Assembly: GCF_000219875.1 (NCBI RefSeq)
Contig: NC_017167.1
Coordinates: 2,317,361 to 2,381,360, forward strand
Length of the DNA: 64,000 bases
Reading direction: 5' to 3'
Source of the DNA: Alicyclobacillus acidocaldarius subsp. acidocaldarius Tc-4-1
Lineage (GTDB): Bacteria > Bacillota > Bacilli > Alicyclobacillales > Alicyclobacillaceae
The notes under the pieces are model-generated. The model worked only from the letters and a program-made list of their open reading frames with translations, had not been told where the DNA came from and searched no databases. How positions within the stretch are numbered: the stretch's first letter is position 1; every line of letters starts with the position of its first letter. The position numbers were made by a program, and so were the translations under genes. Of this stretch, positions 43,061 to 52,622 are shown piece after piece.

Positions 43061-43591
43061 TCAACCACTCACCGTCTGCAAGGCAATCCATCTTCCCCGT
43101 GCCCGCCTCAACGCCCGGCACACCGAAGGCTGGGTTACGCCCAACCTGCGCCCGATCTCGGCCTGCGAATACCCCGCAACCGTCCACCCGACAATCGCGC
43201 GGTCTCGCGGCGTCAACTCCGCCATGAACTCGCGAACCTCAAGCTCGCTCCAGTCAAACTCCTGCCGAAGATCCCGACTCTCCACTTGCTTTTCGCCTTC
43301 GTCTTCGTCTTCAAACTCCAGCAGGATCGACCGTTGCAATTGACGCCTCACCGCACACACAATCAGCTTCTGCATTTCACGTGCGATCACCAGCGCAGCA
43401 AATCCAGCGAATTTTCCGACTCCAACGCGATAGAACAACGCCGCCCTGCACAACGCAAGCAACCCCGCTGCTACGAGATCGTCGAATTCGATTCCTACCC
43501 GTTCGGCGCGGTAGCGATAACGACGAGCAATGTGGTAGACCAACCCAATGTTCTTCGCAGCTAGTTCGCGTTGAGCGTCGTTCATCCTCAT
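43061..43591 (-). CDS. Sigma-70 family sigma factor
   Basis: 176 residues from ATG 43591. Region 2: NIGLVYHIARRYRYRAERVGIEFDDLVAAGLLALCRAALFY; region 4: LTPRDRAIVGWTVAGYSQAEIGRRLGVTQPSVCRALRRARG. A compact two-domain sigma factor. One of several sigma-like genes in the window; it may control the replication module or late genes. Confidence 0.85.
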   Translation of the reverse strand: MRMNDAQRELAAKNIGLVYHIARRYRYRAERVGIEFDDLVAAGLLALCRAALFYRVGVGKFAGFAALVIAREMQKLIVCAVRRQLQRSILLEFEDEDEGEKQVESRDLRQEFDWSELEVREFMAELTPRDRAIVGWTVAGYSQAEIGRRLGVTQPSVCRALRRARGRWIALQTVSG

Positions 43592-43622
43592 CACCATTGC
43601 CTCACCGCTGCCTTCTACAGCC

Positions 43623-43799
43623 TCACTCTTTGACCCATGTCATGAAGATCCCAACTTGTGAGTGGGGATCGTCGGCTTGTTTGATCCTCGCCTCTTCCGC
43701 AGCGTATTCCGGATCCTTGTACACCTCGATGAGTGGCGGCACATCCACTTCACCCGGCCACCACTGTGCGACCACCCAGACCGGGTTGTTCCCTTTCAT
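43623..43799 (-). CDS. Small hypothetical protein
   Basis: 58 residues from ATG 43799 (GGAGG about 11 nt upstream). WVVAQWWPGEVDVPPLIEVYKDPEYAAEEARIKQ suggests a small beta-alpha protein. No family recognised. Confidence 0.5.
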   Translation of the reverse strand: MKGNNPVWVVAQWWPGEVDVPPLIEVYKDPEYAAEEARIKQADDPHSQVGIFMTWVKE

Positions 43800-43915
43800 C
43801 GTTCTCATTCGCCTCCAATCTCGATTTCCAATAGAGCTTCCCACGTGCAGGAATCGAACATCTTCTTCTCGAATGCCTAGGTATCAATACCATCTCCTTT
43901 TGTTCTGGAGGTATC

Positions 43916-44527
43916 ATGAGACCATCAGAACCAAACTCCTGTAAGGAACCAGAGAAAGGCGGAAATCAAGAGACCAAAGATGCTATACGCCAACGCGAAA
44001 GCTCCAGCCTCTTCTTCGAACTCTCTCCGATGGCGTTTCGGTCGCAATTTCAAGATTCCCAAAAGAAAGAAGAATGCCGAAGCGTACAGAACGAACATTC
44101 ATCTACTCCTTCCAGCCCTTTTCTATCTTTGCTTTGGTTGTGGTATCGCGATTCGTTATGGGGAATCTTTTGCTGGTTCCATCCACGCTTCAAAAACACG
44201 AATCCATACAATCGCTCGACGATCGAAATGTTCATGATATGTCTTAGTGGAGCCATACTATTCTTTTTGATGTACTTTCTACTTGAAAATTCAAAATACG
44301 CACCAAATCTCAGTTGGTCGAATCCCGGGACCTGGTTCTTAAGCCTCGGGTTTACTCTTTTCTCGTTACTCACGTCAATTTTAGGGGCACTTATCATGTC
44401 TTTGATGTTTGTTATCGTTCCCTGGATTGCAAGATGCTTGGTCACTATTTGGCGAATTGTAAAATCCAAATTCAAGTATTCGAAGAAACAATGGCATCCC
44501 AACAACAAAATATACAAAACTAATTGA
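43916..44527 (+). CDS. Putative multi-pass membrane protein (uncertain)
   Basis: Open frame of 203 residues, ATG 43916 with GGAGG 4 nt upstream. The last 130 residues contain strong hydrophobic helices (MICLSGAILFFLMYFLL, LSLGFTLFSLLTSILGALIMSLMFVIVPWI), so that part is plausible coding sequence. The first 60 residues overlap antisense with a small minus-strand ORF that looks more gene-like. AT-rich compared with its neighbours, suggesting separate origin. Confidence 0.4.
   Translation: MRPSEPNSCKEPEKGGNQETKDAIRQRESSSLFFELSPMAFRSQFQDSQKKEECRSVQNEHSSTPSSPFLSLLWLWYRDSLWGIFCWFHPRFKNTNPYNRSTIEMFMICLSGAILFFLMYFLLENSKYAPNLSWSNPGTWFLSLGFTLFSLLTSILGALIMSLMFVIVPWIARCLVTIWRIVKSKFKYSKKQWHPNNKIYKTN
43925..44098 (-). 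CDS. Small two-TM protein on the opposite strand (uncertain)
   Basis: 57 residues from ATG 44098, AAGGAG with 7-nt spacing. Two hydrophobic helices (MFVLYASAFFFLLGIL; FALAYSIFGLLISAFLWFLTGVWF) around a basic loop. It overlaps 43916-44527 antisense, so at most one of the two is real in this stretch. Confidence 0.45.
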   Translation of the reverse strand: MFVLYASAFFFLLGILKLRPKRHRREFEEEAGAFALAYSIFGLLISAFLWFLTGVWF

Positions 44528-44701
44528 AATGTCCAAGAAAGCATATGTGCCCTTTGTCAAATGTAGAGAATGATATAAATACGGAATCAGATTCACAGAT
44601 GTCCCTCCTCGCGTCATGTTCCTTTCGGGTTTTGGATCATACACCCGCTCTATACAAGCTCTCGTTCACGGACTCATCCCTCTCTATCCATAGGTGAGCC
44701 G

Positions 44702-46522
44702 TCATACAACACCGATCGCCTCCGCCGCCGCTTTAGACTCCTCATGCCTCTGCACCACATCCCGGAAGATCTCCCACCTATGCGGCAACACCATCGCGTA
44801 CCGCACCAGAAACTCCTGTCGCTCCAGCCGTTGCCCAAGCACCGCATTGAGCAGCGCGTTCGCCTCGTCCATCGTCTCGGGCAACAGCGCGTACGGGATG
44901 TTGTTCGCCTTGAAGATCCGCTTAAGCAACTCTTCCTGCCTCGGCGTTGGCTTCGTCAGGAGCTCCGCCGCCTCCCACCGCGTCTGCGGCGCTTGCAGAC
45001 CTCGGCGCTCCAGCGCCGCCACTTGCTTCTCCGTCGGCGGCAGATCCATCCACTCCTCCTCGGCCCCCACCGCACTCTTTGACAACCCGATCTGCGCGTA
45101 CGTCGCCGCCGCGCCCCAGGCCATCTCGGAGTCCGGCCCGAAGTACACTCGGTGCATCTCGGGCTTATCGCTCGGATCGTCCGTACTGAATCGTCCATAG
45201 GCCACGTACCAGCCGACCTGCGTCTGCTCGACCCGGACAAAGTTTCCGCGGAAGTCTCGCGCGAGCCACACACGCTCGCGCACCCGCATCCACCGGAACG
45301 CGCTCGCCGTAAGCCGCTTGGCGACCCTCGGCCCGCGCTCGCCGCCGGCCCGCTCGCGCTTCTCGCCGCTTTCGTCCTTGTCCTCGCCCGCGAGCAGCCG
45401 ATCCACCGTCATCAGCCGGTGCACGTCCGTGACCCCGACCACATCAAGCACCAAGCAGTCCTGCTTGAAGATGTGCGGCGCGATCCGCAGGCCTCGGCCA
45501 ACGCACTGGACGTAAAGGCTGTGAGACAAGGTGGGTCGCGCCATGATGATGCAGGACACTTCGGGCCGATCGAATCCTTCTGTAAGTACGCCATAATTGC
45601 ATAGGACTCGAATATTTCCATCTGAGAACGCGTCAAGGGTCTGTCGACGCGCCTCCTTGGGCAAGGCGCCGTGCACCACCGCCACGGGGACTCCCGCCTG
45701 CTCGAACTCCTCCGCCAGGTGATACGCGTGTTCCACACTGGCGCAGAACGCGATCGTCAGCCGGTCGGAGGCCTGCGCCTGCCACGCCGCGACGATCTGT
45801 TTGTTGACACTTGGCGTATCCACCGCGCCCTCGACCTCAGCATCCGACCAATCGCCGTCGTTCTTGTCCTCAAGACCTTCGACGATCTCGAGTTTCACGC
45901 TCTTCGGCGGAACCAGGAACCCCATGTCGATCAGGTCGTGGATCCCGATCGCGTAGGCCACGCCGTCGTAGACCTTGCGGAGGTCGGCCTTGTCGGTTCG
46001 ATACGGCGTCGCCGTGAGTCCCAGATGCACATGACCATCCGGCACCGCGCCGAGGAACCCGAGCGCGTGGTAGATGCGCATGTACGTCCTCGCCGTCGCG
46101 TGGTGGCACTCGTCCGTGATCACGGTGGGTGTCGTCTCATGCGCGTCCATCCAGCGCTCCAAGCGCTCCGACTGCGAGATCGTCTGAACGCTCGCCACCG
46201 CGAAATCCGCCTCGACGTCGTCGTCCGGGCCTTGGATCCGACCGACCTTCACCTCACACCCCTTTGGAGCCAAGGCGTCGAACACCACCGAGAACTTCTC
46301 CAGCGTCTGATCGAGCAACTCGTCGCGGTGGGCTAGGAACAACACCGGCCCGCGTTCAAGCCTCTCCACGGCGAACTGCGACGACATCACGGTCTTGCCT
46401 GCGCCCGTCGCGGCCACGAGGATAGGCCGCGGCTTTGGATATCGTCGAATCGCGTCGACGGCTTCGAGTTGGTAGTCGCGGAGTTTGAGTTCGTTTTGGT
46501 GTTTGGCGGTAATGGTTCTCAA
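44702..46522 (-). CDS. SF2 DEAD/DEAH-box helicase
   Basis: 606 residues. Motif Q/Ia LRDYQLEAVDAI, Walker A VAATGAGKT, motif II DECHH, motif III LTATPYR, motif V/VI VLTEGFDRPEVS and QCVGRGLRI. The C-terminal 230 residues are unassigned and helical, with acidic/basic patches. TTG start at 46522. Probably the replicative or recombination helicase of the element (RecG/RAD25-like group); intact. Confidence 0.9.
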   Translation of the reverse strand: MRTITAKHQNELKLRDYQLEAVDAIRRYPKPRPILVAATGAGKTVMSSQFAVERLERGPVLFLAHRDELLDQTLEKFSVVFDALAPKGCEVKVGRIQGPDDDVEADFAVASVQTISQSERLERWMDAHETTPTVITDECHHATARTYMRIYHALGFLGAVPDGHVHLGLTATPYRTDKADLRKVYDGVAYAIGIHDLIDMGFLVPPKSVKLEIVEGLEDKNDGDWSDAEVEGAVDTPSVNKQIVAAWQAQASDRLTIAFCASVEHAYHLAEEFEQAGVPVAVVHGALPKEARRQTLDAFSDGNIRVLCNYGVLTEGFDRPEVSCIIMARPTLSHSLYVQCVGRGLRIAPHIFKQDCLVLDVVGVTDVHRLMTVDRLLAGEDKDESGEKRERAGGERGPRVAKRLTASAFRWMRVRERVWLARDFRGNFVRVEQTQVGWYVAYGRFSTDDPSDKPEMHRVYFGPDSEMAWGAAATYAQIGLSKSAVGAEEEWMDLPPTEKQVAALERRGLQAPQTRWEAAELLTKPTPRQEELLKRIFKANNIPYALLPETMDEANALLNAVLGQRLERQEFLVRYAMVLPHRWEIFRDVVQRHEESKAAAEAIGVV

Positions 46523-46528
46523 TCTCCA

Positions 46529-47017
46529 TCACCCCGTGAATCGACACATTTCAACTTTGCTGTTCAACGCGCGTAGCCTCGCACTGTCATCTGGAAGCAC
46601 ATTCAGCACACATGGCGACCAGTGCGGACGCTTGTAGGCACCGAAATGGTTGGAATAGGGAATGGTCAACACGCCTCCGTCGACCACATAATTCAGCACC
46701 ACCCATCCCCGCTGCGAACGATCAGGCACGAAAATGAACAACTGACGGCGCTGAATCAAATCCAGCAAATACACTGCAAATGCTTTACTCATGCCGCACC
46801 AGAGAAAATTGTTTGGAGCAATGGTTAGCCCGTACTCTCCATCCACAGGGATGTAAGTACGAAAATGTCGTTGAAGTTCCGCGAACGATGTTCCGACGTG
46901 CTTCAACACATACATCCAAATCGCTTGTCGAAAATCACCTTTTTGAGCGAATTCCATCCATGCGTCCTCGGAATATGGACTGCTCATCTTCTCCCACTTC
47001 ATGATGTTCATCGACAT
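46529..47017 (-). CDS. Hypothetical protein between helicase and primase
   Basis: 162 residues from ATG 47017 (GAGGTG 6 nt upstream). Contains FLWCGMSKAFAVYLLDLIQRRQLFIFVP, a WHTH-like stretch. No family recognised; co-oriented with the primase-helicase, 20 bp apart. Confidence 0.6.
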   Translation of the reverse strand: MSMNIMKWEKMSSPYSEDAWMEFAQKGDFRQAIWMYVLKHVGTSFAELQRHFRTYIPVDGEYGLTIAPNNFLWCGMSKAFAVYLLDLIQRRQLFIFVPDRSQRGWVVLNYVVDGGVLTIPYSNHFGAYKRPHWSPCVLNVLPDDSARLRALNSKVEMCRFTG

Positions 47018-47036
47018 CGTCAACACCTCATTGTTC

Positions 47037-50000
47037 CTATTGGATTACGCCTTTTGGCAAAGAACCAGATTCAAGCATGCTAACATCATCGAACTTGTGC
47101 TCTTCAGCGTACGCCTCCGTGACTGGCATCGAGATGTACTCCAACTTCCTCTGATCCAGATTCACGACTTCGCGACTCACCAACAGCATTCGCCCCGCTT
47201 CGCCCAGGCGAACGCCCGTCCAAACATGAATCGGTTTACCTTTCCAGCGCGGGCGCGAATAGTCGATTTTGTGGGGAGCATAGTTCCGCAACCGTTCGAG
47301 CAATTTCGCAGCTCCCGGATATTTGCGCCCCGTCTCCTTCGCATAGATCTCCATCGCCTTTTGAAGCAGATCCCGCGGCACGCTGAAATCCTTGCCGAGT
47401 TCGATAATCCCCTCGTCAATCGCCGCCTTCACCACATCATTTGCACGCCAGTAATAGTCCTTTTCGCGCAGCATCTCTTTGGACTCCGTGATGTTGCGGC
47501 CTTCACGTCGCATCTGCCGATAATGCAGCAACCCGAGGTAGCACATGTACGACAGCGCCTCAGGCGTCCTCAGCCGTTCCACCCACCCCGGCCCTTGCCG
47601 CTTGAAGCGCTCCATCATCGGGTACAGAAGGATCCGTCGGAAGTAGCCATGGGTCGGATCCTTCGTGGGCGGCAACTCATTCGCGCCGTAAATCAACTTC
47701 GTCTGCGGCTTGAATTCGAACGAAGCCTTGAACTTGCGCTCGGCTCGAACCACATCGTTGCCGATCCAGCCTTTCAGGAAGCTCGTGTCCTCGATCCCTG
47801 TGCCCGCCATGTCCGGTACGATGTCGATCGCTGCCCGAGTCAAACACGCTGAAGCAAAGCGATTGCGTTCGAGGCTTTGCACGCTCTCCGTCACTGCGTA
47901 AATCCCGAAGGCCTTCGCCAGCATACCGAGGAGCGTTGACTTACCGTTCTGGCCTGGCCCGTAGAGAATGGCGTAGCACTCTTCGGACTGATCCCATCTG
48001 CACAGACAATAACCGAGAAACTCGAGAATTGAACGTCGTGTCTCGTCATCCGGAAACGTCGTACGGAAGAAGTCCAGCACGTCGACTTCCGCGTCCTTCA
48101 TTGCAAGCGTCCATGACTTCGGAGTTCGGTGCCAATTTTCAAAGAACGGAATCGTCAGCTTCCAGTTAATCCGATGTCGTGGCGAGAACTCATGGATTCG
48201 CCAATCGTGGTCAAACGGATCACTCATGTCCAGGAGCCCGTTTTCAAACGGCACCAACGGTTCGGTGTTCCAAACCTCGTGCACCCGAATGGATTCGACG
48301 GAATGGTCTTTGTCATGCTCGAGGTTGGTAATCAACATCCGCTTGATCTCTTCTGCGCGTGACCACGTCGCCCAGGTCGGCTTGATGGTCTCCAGGGCCT
48401 CCAGGATAAAGTCCCGGATGACTGCCTCGTCTTTTCCATCATCTGTAGGCGTCGTGTAGATCGTCCCGTCGTAGTAGTAACAGGATTGAAAGAAGTACTG
48501 TAGGTTGAAATCCTTTTTGATGAGAGTCGCCATGCGCCGGAACAGCAGGTGTTCTTTCCCCTTTTCCTCATCGACGTAGACGAAATATCCCTTCTTCTCC
48601 CGCGCCCATTTCCGAGCCGTGTGATTCGTAAACGGCTGTTCGCACCAGTTTGTGTTGTCTTCCGGCGCTTCGCTTAGATCCTCGGTCCAAGCGACAGGAT
48701 CGTGTACGATCACATCTTCGGGAACTTCCACCAAATCCTCTGCGCCCGCGGCGACCCGAGCTCCTCCGTTAGCATGCAGCGCCTCTTCCGTCGTCTTTGT
48801 CGGAAGCCCGTCCATCTTCGGTCCATCCACTTCATCCGGAGCGCCGTAAAGTCCCGGAAGCCCCAGTTTCGCCGCGTAGGCTCTCCGAACAAACGTGGCC
48901 GGACTGGATCCCCGTTGAAAGTGCCTGCACGCTGCACAAACACTCATCGGATCGAGTTCTTGGAACGTGGAACACAGAACAGCCATCGGTCGCGACGATC
49001 GGAACTTTCTCTCAGTCTCGATCGCGTTGTATCGCTTGCCCGGTCCCACGTCATAGCCTTCCGACCATTTGTGAAAGAGGGAAGAGTCAGGAACCATCGA
49101 TTTCAGTAGACATGCCATTTTATGCCATATAGGTTCGGTCACAATGTTTGGATCCTGCACATAAGCCTTGAACCTTGCACAGATGGTCGGCAATTGCTCT
49201 TCGACAAAGTCAGCGGGGACAGGCTTCCAATCGCCCGTGAACTCGCCGCCGTCATCTGTCGCAGACACTGACTCTGTCCGCGTTAAATCAATACCCAACG
49301 CCTCAGCAATCCCGTCAATTGCTGCCTCAAGTTCGTCAGGCTTGTACAGTGCATCCTTGCGCCATTCTTCAACTGTGACCTTGACGATGCGCCCCGATTT
49401 CGTGTGCATGGAGCCTGGAATCCGCATCACTCTCGCAACATCGGCCACGTTGAGATCGCTTGACAGTACCCTTGCGAGCTTCCAAACAATCCGTCGCCCG
49501 CGCTCACAATCCATCTCGGGACGCTCGAACTTGAAGTACAGGTGCCGTCCTCGACCTCCGCCCGACCGCACAACTGCGCTGGGGATGAAGCCCTTGTCCG
49601 CCAACATAGCCAACACGCGTTCGGCATGCGCCATGCGTTCCTCGTCGTCTTCCCGGCCGTGGTCGTCCACGTCCGCCCAAGCCCCTGGACAGGCCACGAC
49701 GTCGTCTGCGCTGCCTCCGATCCATCGCCCCTCCTGCGTCCGCTGCACTGGCTTGTCGCGCAAGCAGGTGCCGAAGTACCATCCGCATCGCGCCATGTCC
49801 GGGCTTCTGTACCCGCGGTCAAAGTAGTCCCGCAACGCCTCAAAGTCCTTCGTGATGAACGACCGCCGCGCCTTAACGGCTTTGAACGCCATCTCCCGAT
49901 CGTCCTTCCGGTTCGGGATCGGCCTGATCTCCACGTAGCCTGCCGCCCCCTCGAACCACCATCGCAGGAAGTCGATCGATTCGGCGGGATCACCACAGAA

Positions 50001-50159
50001 CGCATGCTCGATCATGTGCCGCCGAATCGCCGAATCGGAAATCTCTTCTCCGTTCTCTGCACACCACGTTTCGAGCCCCCGGTAGCTTTCTCCAGCCAAC
50101 CACCGAGTTTCGATTTCCTCCCGGATGGCAGAATCACACAGCTTGCAGTCTCGTGGCAT
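47037..50159 (-). CDS. Phage-type primase-helicase (D5/P4 family)
   Basis: 1,040 residues. N-terminal zinc/HTH segment (CKLCDSAIREEIE...), an AEP-type primase domain at about 130-260 (CPGAWADVDDHG, SGGGRGRHLYFKF, RVMRIPGSMHTKSG), a linker, and a C-terminal D5-like SF3 helicase at about 690-900 with Walker A ILYGPGQNGKST and sensor region KLIYGANELPPTKDPTHGYFRRIL. Acts as initiator/primase/helicase for element replication. ATG 50159 was chosen (GGGAG 8 nt upstream); it lies next to the iteron origin. Confidence 0.92.
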   Translation of the reverse strand: MPRDCKLCDSAIREEIETRWLAGESYRGLETWCAENGEEISDSAIRRHMIEHAFCGDPAESIDFLRWWFEGAAGYVEIRPIPNRKDDREMAFKAVKARRSFITKDFEALRDYFDRGYRSPDMARCGWYFGTCLRDKPVQRTQEGRWIGGSADDVVACPGAWADVDDHGREDDEERMAHAERVLAMLADKGFIPSAVVRSGGGRGRHLYFKFERPEMDCERGRRIVWKLARVLSSDLNVADVARVMRIPGSMHTKSGRIVKVTVEEWRKDALYKPDELEAAIDGIAEALGIDLTRTESVSATDDGGEFTGDWKPVPADFVEEQLPTICARFKAYVQDPNIVTEPIWHKMACLLKSMVPDSSLFHKWSEGYDVGPGKRYNAIETERKFRSSRPMAVLCSTFQELDPMSVCAACRHFQRGSSPATFVRRAYAAKLGLPGLYGAPDEVDGPKMDGLPTKTTEEALHANGGARVAAGAEDLVEVPEDVIVHDPVAWTEDLSEAPEDNTNWCEQPFTNHTARKWAREKKGYFVYVDEEKGKEHLLFRRMATLIKKDFNLQYFFQSCYYYDGTIYTTPTDDGKDEAVIRDFILEALETIKPTWATWSRAEEIKRMLITNLEHDKDHSVESIRVHEVWNTEPLVPFENGLLDMSDPFDHDWRIHEFSPRHRINWKLTIPFFENWHRTPKSWTLAMKDAEVDVLDFFRTTFPDDETRRSILEFLGYCLCRWDQSEECYAILYGPGQNGKSTLLGMLAKAFGIYAVTESVQSLERNRFASACLTRAAIDIVPDMAGTGIEDTSFLKGWIGNDVVRAERKFKASFEFKPQTKLIYGANELPPTKDPTHGYFRRILLYPMMERFKRQGPGWVERLRTPEALSYMCYLGLLHYRQMRREGRNITESKEMLREKDYYWRANDVVKAAIDEGIIELGKDFSVPRDLLQKAMEIYAKETGRKYPGAAKLLERLRNYAPHKIDYSRPRWKGKPIHVWTGVRLGEAGRMLLVSREVVNLDQRKLEYISMPVTEAYAEEHKFDDVSMLESGSLPKGVIQ

Positions 50160-50690
50160 CCCTCTCACTCCCAGTTCTCGGAATCAAGGCAGAAGGCGGA
50201 ACATGGAAACGAATCAACAGAACACCAATTCCAATGAAAGGTTTTCACTATTCTCTTTCCTTCCTTTTTTCTTTTCTAAGAGAGAAGGAAGTAAGGAGAA
50301 TATAGGAGTGATCCGAGGGTGATCCGAGCGTGATCCTAGGATGATCCTAGAGTGATCCGAGTGGTGTTAGTCTAGAATCCCTTGTGCTGTAAGGGATTCT
50401 GGAGTATGATCCGAGTGATCCTAGCCAGATTTACGGTTGAGAAGAAATGAGTGCTTCGATTCGTTTACAAATAGTTACTGTCGTCGAGTCATGGGTTAAT
50501 ATGGATAAAGTTGCTTGTAAATGGTATCGAAACGAATCGAAGCAGCAATTTTATAGAGATGCGTTTTCGACCCCGGATCACTCGGATCACACCCCGAGAT
50601 CCCTTGTGGCACAAGGCTTCTCGGGATTTTGCAGATAGGAGCAATCTAGGAGCAGCCCCGGATCATAGCGCCTGTTGCTCGGATCACGTC
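50160..50690. other. Candidate replication origin: iterons and hairpins
   Basis: 50308-50362 holds five tandem 11-bp units of consensus GTGATCCGAGG (variants with CTAG). Two more lie at 50405-50426 and inverted copies (GGATCACTCGGATCAC type) at 50574-50590 and 50668-50690. Perfect 10-bp hairpin AGAATCCCTT / AAGGGATTCT at 50374-50400 and a second hairpin (CCGAGATCCCTTGTG...) at 50594-50624. No gene. The 11-bp period is one helical turn, as expected for initiator binding. Confidence 0.8.
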
Positions 50691-50924
50691 TCATGATGCA
50701 TCCTCCAATTTGGTGGCTTGGGCTAGGCGCTTAAGGGCTTGGGTGATCTCCACCTTCATCGGCAGCAGCCACTTCTCTCGGAATTCAAGCCACTCTTCTT
50801 CGCTGTCGAACCCGAGCCTCGGGTCGATGATCGGCACGATGTGGTACATACCGTTTTCCCATCTCAATGTGGCTCCGCCACATCGGGAAGCATTTAGCGT
50901 CCAACCCAGCGTGTCATCACTCAC
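50691..50924 (-). CDS. Small hypothetical protein next to the origin
   Basis: 77 residues from GTG 50924. LDP/PRLGFDSEEEWLEFREKWLLPMKVEITQALKRL suggests a helical protein. Weak RBS; no family recognised. The iteron array follows its stop. Confidence 0.55.
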   Translation of the reverse strand: MSDDTLGWTLNASRCGGATLRWENGMYHIVPIIDPRLGFDSEEEWLEFREKWLLPMKVEITQALKRLAQATKLEDAS

Positions 50925-51092
50925 GACCTGAGTCAGTAGGACTTCCCACAGTCTGTGGTCGCTGACGAGATCCGGTCGCGGGTCCCAACGCCAATCATGT
51001 GCGCATGAAGTGATGCTCTCACCACCTGTTATTCGTCGAAATGCGTGTGAATCCTACCACTAAATCTTCCAGCCAGTACGACACATTGTGAT

Positions 51093-51215
51093 GTCCGCTG
51101 TTTTCACCCGCTACCACGGCGGGCAGCGCACAGCGGACGAAGCGGCCATGCCTTGCCATAGCTTACCTTACCACACCACGCCTCGCCTGGCCGAACCGCG
51201 CCCAGCCTAGCCTCG
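51093..51215 (-). ncRNA. Structured intergenic element, copy 1
   Basis: Outer stem GTCCGCTGT (51093-51101) / ACAGCGGAC (51130-51138), inner stem CCCGC / GCGGG (51107-51111 / 51119-51123) with plus-strand loop TACCACG. It continues into GCCATGCCTTGCC-type pentamers. The stems differ from copies 2 and 3 in a compensated way while the loops are the same. Strand is inferred from UUCG-type hairpins in copies 2 and 3. Confidence 0.65.
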
Positions 51216-51632
51216 CCATGCCACGTAAGGAGTTAGGGCAGCGTGAGTTCTCACCCGATGGCGTCCCGACAGGCGCGAACGTGTCTGAAGCGCGGAACAC
51301 TCGCTTTTGCCGTGTCCCACGATTTTGCGCCTGCCGAACGCCACGGTCGGGCGGTGCCTCCGCCGCCCGGCGCAGCGCACGAACTGCTTGGGACAACAGC
51401 GCGCATCAGGCGCGTAATGATGCAGCTCGCGCGCCGGGCACGGCGGCGGAGAAAAGGGTTCTGGGATTATTCAGTTGCCAAGGTCCGCTCTGACGCGGCA
51501 CATCGCCTCATGAGTGTTCATATCGTGCTGTCGTGACGGCGATACGACCCGCGCCGGGAACGCGCGCTCGGCGTCCCTGGTGTCATTGGTGTGGGCGTCG
51601 TCAGACACCCGAGAGGGTTCGCCCCTCCACTC

Positions 51633-51654
51633 TGTACCGAAGACCTTCGGTACA
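51633..51654 (-). terminator. Hairpin downstream of the BRO-type gene
   Basis: TGTACCGAA-GACC-TTCGGTACA, perfect 9-bp stem, 32 bp after the stop of 51686-52312. No T run. Confidence 0.5.
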
Positions 51655-51685
51655 GGGCGCAAGGGCGAGGGCCTTGCGCAAGCCA

Positions 51686-52312
51686 TTAAAACGGCTTCCA
51701 GTATGGTTTGATGTCAGGGAACCGCGTCCTGCCGTGTTGGCCGCTGTTCATCAAATCCGCCAAACTCGGACCATCGGTCGGAATCCCAATAGCGTCATAC
51801 CCCGCCATGAGATTCGCGCTGACGATGAGCAGGCGCTCAATCATCAGGTCAGACAGGCGATCCTGCAGACGGTGAGCGGCATCGATCAGAAGCTTCGCCT
51901 GCTCTGTCCTCACGTTAAGCTCCATGACTTTCAGTTGTTTATCCGCTACCTCGCACTGCTCGCGACGTTCAGGCGTCTCGTACTTGCCGGTCTTGCGGAT
52001 GGAGGGCAAGACTTCGTGGGTGACCCAGCGCTTAAAGGCCTTCGCCTCAGGCTTGCGGCTGCCCAAGATCAGTGAATACAAACCGGCTTCGTTGATGATG
52101 GTCATGTTCTGTTGACCGCCGGGGGTGTGAATTGAACTCACACCCTTTTCATCCTCGTCGATCCGCTCCAAGGCTTTACGATCCAACTCAAGAATCACAA
52201 GCACGTCAGCAGCCACCCACCACGGTTCATCGTTAATCATGACGACTCGGATTCGATGGCCTTTGAACATCCATTCCATCGTTTGGTTTCCGCTCTTGTC
52301 CACAGGTTGCAT
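51686..52312 (-). CDS. BRO-N/ANT-type antirepressor-like protein
   Basis: 208 residues from ATG 52312 (AGGAGGG 7 nt upstream). BRO-N domain: FKGHRIRVVMINDEPWWVAADVLVIL, VSSIHTPGGQQNMTIINEAGLYSLILGSRKPEAKAFKRWVTHEVLPSIRKTG. C-terminal helical region. Antirepressors of this class relieve prophage repression; no partner repressor stands nearby. Confidence 0.88.
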   Translation of the reverse strand: MQPVDKSGNQTMEWMFKGHRIRVVMINDEPWWVAADVLVILELDRKALERIDEDEKGVSSIHTPGGQQNMTIINEAGLYSLILGSRKPEAKAFKRWVTHEVLPSIRKTGKYETPERREQCEVADKQLKVMELNVRTEQAKLLIDAAHRLQDRLSDLMIERLLIVSANLMAGYDAIGIPTDGPSLADLMNSGQHGRTRFPDIKPYWKPF

Positions 52313-52399
52313 GGTATCCCTCCTGAAGATCTTGCGATTAGAAGTTGCCATTTCGGTCTGGGCCGAAAAGATTCGACCCATGGCGCAAGGGCGAAACGC

Positions 52400-52606
52400 T
52401 CAACGCACCAACCTCAGTCGTTCTACGGCTCTGTAGATCCCCCATCCCGCCAGAATGAACGGATATAACGCTATGAGCACAAGCGCCGCGAAGAACACTC
52501 TGACAAACCACATCAAATCTTCGTTGTCCCAGAGTTTGATCAGAACAAGAGCCAAGACGGCACCTAATAGATCTCCTCCAATAACCGCCAGCAGATATTC
52601 CGCCAT
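52400..52606 (-). CDS. Small two-TM membrane protein
   Basis: 68 residues from ATG 52606 (GGTGG upstream). Hydrophobic helices LLAVIGGDLLGAVLALVLIKLW and FVRVFFAALVLIALYPFILAGWGIY. No family recognised. Confidence 0.6.
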   Translation of the reverse strand: MAEYLLAVIGGDLLGAVLALVLIKLWDNEDLMWFVRVFFAALVLIALYPFILAGWGIYRAVERLRLVR

Positions 52607-52622
52607 AGATGACCACCAAATC

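Larger units (their letters stand above)
50925..51685. other. Long intergenic region with structured element copy 1
   Basis: 760 bp without a convincing gene. Contains structured RNA element copy 1 (51093-51138 plus the pentamer-rich stretch to about 51215) and a GC-rich tract (51300-51480). The plus-strand ORFs across it have repetitive composition and no RBS. Confidence 0.6.

Noticed and set aside
51218-51711. Plus-strand ORFs (65-97 codons) across the GC-rich region after structured element 1
   Set aside because: No ribosome binding sites, Arg/Ala/Pro-biased translations, and overlap with structured or repeat sequence.
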